This document shows, piece after piece, positions 57,911 through 64,000 of a stretch of DNA of 64,000 bases. The position numbers were made by a program, and so were the translations under genes. The notes below the pieces were generated by a model. The model searched no databases, had not been told where the DNA came from, and saw only the letters and a program-made list of their open reading frames with translations. Position 1 is the first letter of the stretch. Each line of letters starts with the position of its first letter. The stretch spans positions 6,673 through 70,672 of the forward strand of contig JBGSUA010000123.1 in assembly GCA_041753575.1 (NCBI GenBank), in the 5' to 3' direction. The stretch is from CG2-30-51-40 sp041753575. GTDB lineage: Bacteria; Desulfobacterota; DSM-4660; Desulfatiglandales; Desulfatiglandaceae.

Positions 57911-60634
57911 TTACCACCCCTTCCTTAGGGCCTCCAACTGGCTGGCCGAATCCAGGACACGACTGCAGGATTCCCAATCTACAATTTCAATCCGGTCGTA
58001 GCGCATTTCGAATGGATGGCGTTTCGGGACGGCGTCAATGACCCGCTTGGCCTCCTCTTCGTCCCGCAGGGCGGCGGCGACCCAGACGTCTTCCAGGGTG
58101 TCGGGGATCTGGCCGAACATGTTCCGTATGTTTGCCAGGCGTTCGGAGAGAAGCTGATGTACGCGGTCCTCCACGGAACCCCTGTAGCGCATGTTGTAGA
58201 TCAGCACCTCCGGTCGCAACTGGCCGATCCGCTGGATCCGTCCCTTGCGCTGTTCCAGCCGGGTCGGATTCCAGGGAAGGTCCAGATTGATAAGGGAGCC
58301 CAGGCGTTGCAGGTTGAGCCCCTCCGAGGCAGCGTCCGTTCCGATGACCAGGTGCAATTCCCCGGTCGTAATGCTTTTCTTGACTTCATCCCGATTCACG
58401 CGGCGGAAGATACCATTTTCGATGATCCCCGATTTCGTGGCATTGGCATAGACGCCGATCTTTTCGTCGGGCATGCGTTTCGACAGATGCAGACCCAGCC
58501 AGAGGACTGAATCGTAGTACTGGCTGAAGATGATGCAACCCAAGGAAAGCCAGCCGCCGGCAAGGATGTCGTTTGCCGTGAGAATCCGCTCAACTTGGCG
58601 GAGTTTCGGGTCCTCATCGCGGTTCTCCTCCAGGATTTTCAGGAAGCGCCCCAACACCGCCCGTTCCTCATGGGATAGCGGATAGAGGGAGGATAGTTTC
58701 TCTTCCTCCTCGTTTTCCCCTTCCTCGTCCGCCTGATCACCCTGAGGTTGAGTCCCAAGCATTTTCACTGCGGTCAACCTGCCCGCCTCGATGGTGCTGC
58801 CCACCCGGCGCAGTAGCATGGTCTTCATAAAACCTGAATTGAGTCCGGGACGGTGGGCCAGGAGGGCACAGAACTCCTCCGCGGCGTCATAGGCATCCCG
58901 GAGAAAAGGGGGCAGGCCAATGGCCTCAGCATCGCTCTCACCGAAGAGGCGTACCTCAATCCGCTGGAGATAGGGTTCATTGGTCTGGGGATCGATGGTA
59001 TTTTCCAGGAAATCTCGGGTCCGCCGGACGATGTGACGGATGAACGGGTTATGCTTCGGAAAGAAGTCACGCGACAGGCGCTTGATCCGTTGCAAATCCG
59101 GCTTGCCCAGTTTGTGGAACGTCTCCGGAAAAATCCAGTGCTCGGAAGGATCTATATTCATGCTCCGGCGGAGCAACTCAAAATCCATGCCTTCTTCCTG
59201 GGGCGGCAGGGGGTCGCGCATCCACTCCCAGAGGCCAGTCATTTCTTCGGCAGGTATCACCTGTTCGAGAACAAGGTCAATCCCTTCCCGAGACCGGGTC
59301 CGCCAGCGGCTGTACGGGGAACCAAGGACGCCGTCTTGCCCCTCGTTCAGAGCGTTCAGGAGATCCCACGCCTCGATAGGATCGAGCTGCACCGGCGTCG
59401 CTGTGGCCAAAAGCAGGCTCCGGGTTCTCGGAGCGATATCCATCAAAAACCGCAGCAGGTTGTTGGGCTCGGCCTTCTCTCCTCTGTGTGTGGGACCGAG
59501 ATTAGATCGCCTGGCCCGGTGCGCCTCGTCAAGGATCACACATTCGTAGTCGTGGTCCTTGATCAGGTCAACCGTTTCCGATCCACGGATGATCAGCCCC
59601 GTGGACATGAGGCCGATCCGACGGGGGCATTTTCGCATCCCCTGGGGGCCGAATTCGGGATGGGCCACACCCTGCTCGTCGATCCACTGCCGGCCGTTCC
59701 ACCGCGCCGAGGGCATCTCCAAGAGGTTCCAGAGCTCGTCCTGCCATTGGATCATTAACGGCTTGGGGACGAGGATGAGGACGGGCTTGTCGCCATAGAG
59801 GGCCATCAGTTTAGCAGCGAGGGCCAGTTGGATGGTCTTTCCAAGACCCACCTGATCGGCCAGTAGATATCTGGCGCCGCCGTTTTTATGAGCGTCGAAG
59901 GCCAGTTTGATGAAAGATTTCTGATGTGCCCAGAGGCCGTTTTCCCGGCGGTAGATGGGCAGTTCCACAATCGGTTCGGCAGGTTTGGCCTCTTCTTTCT
60001 TCCAGGCGTCTATGTCCGGGACGACGACTCGATGGATCAGCCGGGCCACATCCTGCACGACCGCCTCCGCCAGGTCCACCGCTTGGGGGGAGGACCACAG
60101 GGCGTCGAATTCCTCCTGCACCCACCGCACGCCCTCCTCACTTTCGTCCAGCCAGACCAGCTCATAGTTGTTGACCCAGGCCGTCCGGGACTCGTTGGCG
60201 CTTCCGATAAAGCAGACCTGCGATCCGTCCGTCCGGGTGATCACGCCGGCCTTGCCGTGGATCAGGCCGAAGGCCTCGTCGGGGAGGACCTTCACCTTGA
60301 GAAGGCCGCTCTGGAGAAAATCGTAGAGCCGCTGAAGCCTGGCCTTCATGGGTGTGCCGATCTCGGCAGGGAGCGACGCGCACCATTCGCGGTGCATCCC
60401 CCACTTGGCCGCCCGGGCGGTCTGCACGTCCAAAGGGTTAAGGCAGGAGTTGCATACCACGCGCACGCACGTCTCGCCGTCTTCCGGCGTCATCCGCTCC
60501 AGGGCCTCGCCCGCCACCTCCAGCAGCGAGGAGCTGAAGAACCCCGCAATCCGGTCGTACCGGCGGGCGCCCTGCAACCGGGTTGCCAGGAAATCCTTCA
60601 AGGGGCTGCGGCGTGAGGAGTAGCGTTGGATCAT
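57911..60634 (-). CDS. PLD-like/SNF2 helicase fusion, defence-type
   Basis: 907 residues. The N-terminal part resembles a phospholipase-D-type nuclease (about residues 1-190). Half of an HKD motif is visible: His126 and Lys128 in LIHGKAGVI, then GSANES at 144-149. The SNF2 helicase follows, with motif I DQVGLGKTIQ near residue 260, motif II ILDEAHRARR near residue 370, and motif VI RKGRIQRIGQLRP near residue 805. An acidic insert (about 640-655) separates the lobes. Proteins of this design are found in defence islands beside DNA methyltransferases, as here. Two truncated copies of its first 54-90 codons lie upstream. The role is inferred. Confidence 0.85.
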   Translation of the reverse strand: MIQRYSSRRSPLKDFLATRLQGARRYDRIAGFFSSSLLEVAGEALERMTPEDGETCVRVVCNSCLNPLDVQTARAAKWGMHREWCASLPAEIGTPMKARLQRLYDFLQSGLLKVKVLPDEAFGLIHGKAGVITRTDGSQVCFIGSANESRTAWVNNYELVWLDESEEGVRWVQEEFDALWSSPQAVDLAEAVVQDVARLIHRVVVPDIDAWKKEEAKPAEPIVELPIYRRENGLWAHQKSFIKLAFDAHKNGGARYLLADQVGLGKTIQLALAAKLMALYGDKPVLILVPKPLMIQWQDELWNLLEMPSARWNGRQWIDEQGVAHPEFGPQGMRKCPRRIGLMSTGLIIRGSETVDLIKDHDYECVILDEAHRARRSNLGPTHRGEKAEPNNLLRFLMDIAPRTRSLLLATATPVQLDPIEAWDLLNALNEGQDGVLGSPYSRWRTRSREGIDLVLEQVIPAEEMTGLWEWMRDPLPPQEEGMDFELLRRSMNIDPSEHWIFPETFHKLGKPDLQRIKRLSRDFFPKHNPFIRHIVRRTRDFLENTIDPQTNEPYLQRIEVRLFGESDAEAIGLPPFLRDAYDAAEEFCALLAHRPGLNSGFMKTMLLRRVGSTIEAGRLTAVKMLGTQPQGDQADEEGENEEEEKLSSLYPLSHEERAVLGRFLKILEENRDEDPKLRQVERILTANDILAGGWLSLGCIIFSQYYDSVLWLGLHLSKRMPDEKIGVYANATKSGIIENGIFRRVNRDEVKKSITTGELHLVIGTDAASEGLNLQRLGSLINLDLPWNPTRLEQRKGRIQRIGQLRPEVLIYNMRYRGSVEDRVHQLLSERLANIRNMFGQIPDTLEDVWVAAALRDEEEAKRVIDAVPKRHPFEMRYDRIEIVDWESCSRVLDSASQLEALRKGW

Positions 60635-60676
60635 GGGATCGTATGGCCGTTCCTGATCAAAAGAAAAACCATGTAA

Positions 60677-61045
60677 TCATACCCTGAAAGGAAGTACACG
60701 TGCTCGGGAACGATACGGATCAATTGTTATAAGGGCACCTTGTTGCAGTTCTTTTTCGAAGCGAGCGATGGCATTCAAGATTAGATCCCCAATAGCTTCC
60801 GGTACAACATTTTGCGTGCGTATTTGAATCACACTGGGGCCAGTCCCACGGGTGGCGGCAAGCTGGGCTCCGAAGTCAAGATCATGTGTAAAAACGGTGT
60901 AGCCGTGCTCCCGCGCATAGGCCATAATGACGCTGTCCTTGGCGGTATATTCACCGACATTTGACCAGTGAACACATTCAAATCCATGATCTGATAAGAA
61001 TTGCACCCACCGGGGCGGCAGATTCATATCGAGAAGAAACTTCAT
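60677..61045 (-). CDS. DUF5615 PIN-like toxin
   Basis: 122 residues. The fold starts MKFLLDMNLPPRWVQFL and contains VFTHDLDFGAQL, with the conserved acidic residues of PIN-like nucleases. The frame continues to 61084, but the family N-terminus lies at 61045, overlapping the DUF433 stop by 4 bases (ATGA). The pair is a well-known two-gene module in which this protein is the likely toxin. Confidence 0.85.
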   Translation of the reverse strand: MKFLLDMNLPPRWVQFLSDHGFECVHWSNVGEYTAKDSVIMAYAREHGYTVFTHDLDFGAQLAATRGTGPSVIQIRTQNVVPEAIGDLILNAIARFEKELQQGALITIDPYRSRARVLPFRV

Positions 61046-61272
61046 CTGTTCACCATGGAAATCTCTTTTTCCTCTGCTCGCCATGCCGCATAGGAAAGGG
61101 CTTCCAGTACATCTTCACGTTCCAGGTATGAGTATTCCGCAAGGATATCTTCAACAGTTTTACCGGTGGCAATGAGGCCGACGATGGTGCCTACGGTGAC
61201 CCGTATCCCTCTGATGCAGGGTTTCCCCCCCATAACCTCGGGGTCGATAGTTATTCTTGTCAATGGTTCCAT
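61042..61272 (-). CDS. DUF433 antitoxin
   Basis: A 76-residue protein with the family pattern ITIDPEVMGGKPCIRGIRVT and VEDILAEYSYLEREDVLEAL, which forms a helix-turn-helix. GGAGGG lies 4 bases before the ATG at 61272. It precedes its DUF5615 partner and should neutralise it and repress the operon. Confidence 0.85.
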   Translation of the reverse strand: MEPLTRITIDPEVMGGKPCIRGIRVTVGTIVGLIATGKTVEDILAEYSYLEREDVLEALSYAAWRAEEKEISMVNR

Positions 61273-61285
61273 AGTGCCCTCCATA

Positions 61286-61648
61286 TTACATATTTAGTTG
61301 ATCTGGACTGACCTGCTTGCTGATTAAATTAGCACTTTTTTCAGAATCGTTACGGTCAGATAAAACCTGCTTAAGCAGACCGGGCGCCCCCCTGACTTTG
61401 AAAAAAATGGATTTCAGTTCCGGATAGATGAGAAATCCGGGATTTAGCTGGAAGTATTTAAGATTGCCTGATTTGCTGCTGGTCAGAAGCCCGATGGACT
61501 CAAGACTCCTCAATTCGGTACTGACGTTTTTATAATCTTCACCGGTGATCCTTTCCAACTCCCGGAGGTAAAACGATCTTTCCGGGTGCAGAAAAAAGGC
61601 GCTCAACAGCTCTATCCGGACTTTTGAGGAAAACAGTTTATGCAGCAT
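61286..61648 (-). CDS. Winged helix-turn-helix regulator
   Basis: A 121-residue ArsR-like winged-helix protein: KVRIELLSAFFLHPERSFYL, then LRELERITGEDYKNVSTELR and the wing LTSSKSGNLKYFQLN. This kind often goes with a nucleotidyltransferase gene, but none is adjacent. It ends 13 bases before the DUF433 start and may lead that transcript. The start at 61648 rather than 61654 is a judgement. Two copies of a 20-bp site lie directly upstream (61661-61701). Confidence 0.75.
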   Translation of the reverse strand: MLHKLFSSKVRIELLSAFFLHPERSFYLRELERITGEDYKNVSTELRSLESIGLLTSSKSGNLKYFQLNPGFLIYPELKSIFFKVRGAPGLLKQVLSDRNDSEKSANLISKQVSPDQLNM

Positions 61649-61660
61649 GTCCATCTCGAA

Positions 61661-61701
61661 TGATGGTCATTATACATCAATTGATGGTTATATTACATCA
61701 A
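61661..61701 (-). promoter_or_regulatory. Tandem 20-bp operator candidates
   Basis: TGATGGTCATTATACATCAA (61661-61680) and TGATGGTTATATTACATCAA (61682-61701) match at 17 of 20 positions. Each has imperfect dyad ends (TGATG/CATCA). They lie 13 bases before the start of the winged-helix gene, a position suited to self-repression. The AT-rich core could also overlap the promoter. Confidence 0.6.
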
Positions 61702-62015
61702 TTTTTTGACGCCCAAAGGCACTCCGGATTGCGCCGCGGCACTTAAGACCACCTGCCACCTCTTCAGCGCTGAAGCAGAATCGCCCCCTTGCCACAAAAT
61801 CCGATATGAATTTCATTGCCGTCAATGGCTTTCCTTATCAACTGGATTGCTCAGAAAAAGTAACATATTTCGTTACTTTGGCCGAGCGATACATTCGTGC
61901 CGCATCCAGAAGTCCCGCCGCAATCGATGGGGAAATGCATGGCCGCGCTTTTGGCAGGGCAATTATCGGCAGGACAGCGAACAAGAATTCCCTCGCGCGT
62001 CAACGAGGCTGCTCG
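61702..62015. other. Non-coding stretch
   Basis: 314 bp between the tandem operator and the first helicase fragment. Open frames are short and motif-free. No RNA gene was recognised. Confidence 0.35.
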
Positions 62016-62309
62016 TTACGAACCACCTTCACCCGGCCCTTGAAGCAGGGAAGTACGCCATTCCCGCTTCATTCCCCACTTGGCCGCCCGTGCGGTCTGA
62101 ACATCCAGGGGGTTGAGGCAGGAGTTGCAGACCATCCGAGCGCAGGTCTCACTGTCTTCCGGCGTCATCCGCTCCAAGGCCTCGCCAGCCACCTCCAGCA
62201 ATGAGGAGTTGAAGAACCCGGCGATCCGGTCATAGCGACGGGCGCCCTGCAGTTGTATGGCCAGGAAATCTTTCAACGGACTGCGGCGTGAGAAGCAGCG
62301 ATGGATCAT
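62016..62309 (-). pseudogene. Truncated copy of the PLD-SNF2 helicase 5' end
   Basis: From MIHRCFSRRSPLKDFLAIQL to GMKREWRTSL the reading matches residues 1-88 of the helicase at 57911-60634 with a few changes. After that it ends in LLQGPGEGGS and a stop, with no nuclease catalytic or helicase part. About 15 bases upstream of the ATG are also similar (CATACGATCCC versus CATGCTATCCC). It is probably a recombination remnant; a 98-residue protein could be made but would lack activity. Confidence 0.75.
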
Positions 62310-62355
62310 GGGATAGCATGTCCGCTTCGGCATGTACGTCCATATTCAGCTTTCA

Positions 62356-62667
62356 TCATCCCTCCGTTTTTGTTTTCTCCCAGCGTTCTATCCAATAAAA
62401 AGGTTTCCGATGCAGATGAGCAAACGACACAACCACGATCGTGTCTTCTTCAATCCCATAAATGATCCCATAAGGGAAACGCTTGACCAGACAACGGCGC
62501 ACGTCCGTTGATATTTCTTTTCCTGCTAAAGGCCATCGAGTGATGCGACGTATCGATATGTCCACTTCCTCGAGCAATTCCCGGCCAAGCCCCGGCATTT
62601 GCTCTTCGTACCATAAAAAGGCATCATCCAATTCGTATTGCGCCAATTCAAGGAAGCGAACTTTCAT
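62356..62667 (-). CDS. RelE/ParE-family toxin
   Basis: 103 residues. ParE-like N-terminus LELAQYELDDAFLWYEEQMP, then LVKRFPYGIIYGIEEDTIVV and AHLHRKPFYWIER. Such proteins poison gyrase or cleave mRNA on the ribosome. The start overlaps the antitoxin stop by 4 bases. Confidence 0.9.
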   Translation of the reverse strand: MKVRFLELAQYELDDAFLWYEEQMPGLGRELLEEVDISIRRITRWPLAGKEISTDVRRCLVKRFPYGIIYGIEEDTIVVVSFAHLHRKPFYWIERWEKTKTEG

Positions 62668-62888
62668 CGCTTGCGATACCTTGCCATCACCTCGTCATAA
62701 GGAAGCGTTTTGAGACGGCCCTCTTTATAGACAGCCCATCGCTTGGCCGCTTCTTCCGCCCATATTTTATCCAGTTCCACATCCGGCTGATCCAGTTTTG
62801 CCAGGATCATATCAACAAGCATCGCCTTATCTGTATCCGGTAATTCCTCAATCTTTTTTGCAAGTTCTTCTGTTAAGGATGCCATCAT
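62664..62888 (-). CDS. Addiction-module antitoxin (TIGR02574-like)
   Basis: A 74-residue helical antitoxin: EELAKKIEELPDTDKAMLVD, then LDKIWAEEAAKRWAVYKEGR and the C-terminal YDEVMARYRKR. It is the typical upstream partner of a RelE/ParE toxin. GGGGGTG lies just before the start; the exact start (62894 GTG, 62888 or 62885) is uncertain. Confidence 0.87.
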   Translation of the reverse strand: MMASLTEELAKKIEELPDTDKAMLVDMILAKLDQPDVELDKIWAEEAAKRWAVYKEGRLKTLPYDEVMARYRKR

Positions 62889-62931
62889 TTTCACCCCCTT
62901 CCGAGAAGGATAATCCTAACATTATTGAATT

Positions 62932-63195
62932 TCAACAGGCATTTGTCAGTCTTACACCCTGAATGATTTTAGGAATGGGTCTGGAGAAGGCTGCAAATTC
63001 ATTCCACCCGAACACAGACAGGCCCTCGCTGCCTTCCAGCGTCATCCCCTCCATGGCCTCGCCCGCGACCTCCAGCAGGGAGGAGCTGAAAAATCCGGCA
63101 ATCCGGTCGCACCGGCGGGCGCCCCGCAATCGGCTGGCCAGAAAATCATTCAAGGGACCGCGGCGGGAAGAGCAGCGCTGGATCACCGTTGTCAC
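62932..63195 (-). pseudogene. Second, shorter copy of the PLD-SNF2 helicase 5' end
   Basis: IQRCSSRRGPLNDFLASRLR, then IAGFFSSSLLEVAGEAMEGM, matches about residues 2-54 of the helicase at 57911-60634. After TLEGSEG the sequence diverges completely. The start is altered (ACGGTG where the parent has the ATG context). It is the most degraded of the three copies and is non-functional. Confidence 0.7.
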
Positions 63196-63226
63196 CGTTT
63201 CAGAAGTCAGGTGCCGGAAACTGCTC

Positions 63227-63886
63227 TTACCACTTTAGGTTACCAAGATCATGGCTTTGGTTTGCGCAGGTTTTTTCAAGGTAGTTTTTTTCACATGAAA
63301 CTTTTGCTATCCTCTTCTCAATGTGTTCTTTGAGCCGTTCCTCAGCGATATCGCAGTATATGGTCTCTCTGTCACCGGCTGCGTATCTCATTCTTGCATC
63401 ATAGGCTGAAATGACGGAAGTGCCTGAACCTACGAATGGATCTACAAGGAGGCCGTTCTTCTCTCCGCTTATTTGTACTACTCTGTTTGTTAGCTCTAAA
63501 GGTAGTTCGTTCTCGGGTCGTTTCTTGTATTTGGCATGTCTCACTGGACTTAGGTCTTCCCAGATATCGCTTAGGTTAATGCCCGATTCGATGTAGCGCT
63601 TGTATCCTCCGTAGTCCTTTACAAACTGGCCGCAACTTCGGCACGTTGCGGCTGACACTTTTGGTCGGTTAAACGTCTTGGGGGCTCCTTTTGTGAAATA
63701 GAGGAGTGCGTAATGAGCTGGATATAGATGGTTTCCACGCACGAATCCGTTCTTCATAAAGACTGCGATCAAGTGCCTAAATGTCATTTTGCCGCGCAGG
63801 AAGGCACCGAGTCTCATCGCCCATTGAGGGAGAAGATTGAACCTCTCCCCATTGTCAAGACAAAAAATTGGGTTGTATATGGTGCA
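63227..63886 (-). CDS. DNA methyltransferase C-terminal part, truncated at its 5' side
   Basis: The reading is open from the transposase boundary through to 63227. It contains FCLDNGERFNLLPQWAMRLG, then NHLYPAHYALLYFTKG and the AdoMet-binding DPFVGSGTSVISA near its C-terminal third, then CDIAEERLKEHIEKR. The late position of this motif suggests a beta-class N4-cytosine/N6-adenine enzyme whose TSPPY catalytic block would lie upstream and is absent. There is an internal Cys pair (CRSCGQF). The gene was probably cut by insertion of the IS3-type element to its right. It is likely inactive unless the missing half is expressed elsewhere. Confidence 0.75.
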   Translation of the reverse strand, partial: CTIYNPIFCLDNGERFNLLPQWAMRLGAFLRGKMTFRHLIAVFMKNGFVRGNHLYPAHYALLYFTKGAPKTFNRPKVSAATCRSCGQFVKDYGGYKRYIESGINLSDIWEDLSPVRHAKYKKRPENELPLELTNRVVQISGEKNGLLVDPFVGSGTSVISAYDARMRYAAGDRETIYCDIAEERLKEHIEKRIAKVSCEKNYLEKTCANQSHDLGNLKW

Positions 63887-63889
63887 TCA

Positions 63890-64000
63890 TCAGGCCGCCT
63901 GTTTTGACTGTTGCTCTAACAGTTTTTTGAAATAGATTTCATAAGGGGTCTTATACCCGAGGGATTCATGTATCCTCTCCGTGTTATAGAACATGAAGTA
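63890..64000 (-). mobile_element. IS3-family transposase 3' end, runs off the window
   Basis: The minus strand reads YNTERIHESLGYKTPYEIYF, then KKLLEQQSKQAA and a stop, matching the end of the rve integrase domain in IS3-type transposases (YNxxRxHxSLGYxTPxE). The rest lies outside the window. It borders the truncated methyltransferase, and the inverted-repeat end of the element must lie near 63870-63890. Confidence 0.8.

Noticed and set aside
58853..59758. 301-codon plus-strand frame opposite the PLD-SNF2 helicase
   Set aside because: Antisense shadow; the helicase motifs on the other strand are unambiguous.
1..64000. tRNA, rRNA and replication-origin signals
   Set aside because: None was recognised by eye on either strand; a dedicated search could still find a small RNA.

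Overview
The window looks like a chromosomal stretch of an anaerobic bacterium of the Desulfobacterota (former Deltaproteobacteria). The clues are a ferredoxin-dependent dearomatising reductase locus, a TRAP importer, lutABC, a DUF3786 iron-sulfur protein, paired Trk systems and dispersed CAGGCTGTTGAAAAA-type palindromic repeats. This taxonomic call is inference; no rRNA or tRNA gene was found to test it.

Layout. 1-1.4 kb: end of an efflux locus (outer-membrane lipoprotein). 1.5-14.4 kb: a catabolic operon for nicotinate or a close relative, with an XRE-cupin regulator, an aldehyde dehydrogenase, a three-gene TRAP importer, a three-subunit molybdenum hydroxylase, enamidase, 6-hydroxynicotinate reductase, a UPF0280 (ApbE-superfamily) protein and an AA_synth-family protein. 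14.5-23.3 kb: small accessory genes (PIN/AbrB toxin-antitoxin, YbaK, DnaJ, DksA-like, LysE-like, a radical SAM protein lacking one cluster cysteine, a truncated sigma factor, DUF3786, MFS). 23.4-26.8 kb: lutABC lactate oxidation genes. 26.9-38.6 kb: SDR, a membrane nucleotide cyclase with duplicated C-terminal domains, a Ca-type P-ATPase, lipoproteins, RluA, CNNM and NUDIX genes. 39.5-48.8 kb: two potassium uptake systems behind a histidine kinase, a TPR response regulator and an NtrC-type activator, with a near-consensus sigma-54 promoter and a 17-bp palindrome. 50-52 kb: a secreted tail-fibre-like protein. 52.5-64 kb: an ATPase, a SNF2 helicase plus SWIM protein, and a defence-like region made of a PLD-SNF2 helicase, two further truncated copies of its 5' end, toxin-antitoxin modules, an N-terminally truncated DNA methyltransferase and an IS3-type transposase end.

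How the genes fit together. The catabolic operon can be read as uptake (TRAP), hydroxylation (Mo enzyme), ferredoxin-dependent ring reduction (Hnr), ring opening (Ena) to 2-formylglutarate, and then probably CoA-dependent oxidative decarboxylation to glutaryl-CoA by the MMSDH-like dehydrogenase. That last step differs from the Eubacterium barkeri route and is my inference. The UPF0280 protein directly behind hnr is a candidate for attaching the covalent flavin that characterised Hnr carries.

Genome plasticity is strong. A 221-bp element with 12-bp inverted ends and an 8-bp target duplication carries a dead four-helix-bundle gene, and its 65-bp deletion derivative supplies the stop codon of the molybdenum subunit. 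A second palindromic repeat family supplies the stop codon of an RluA gene. Several genes are broken.
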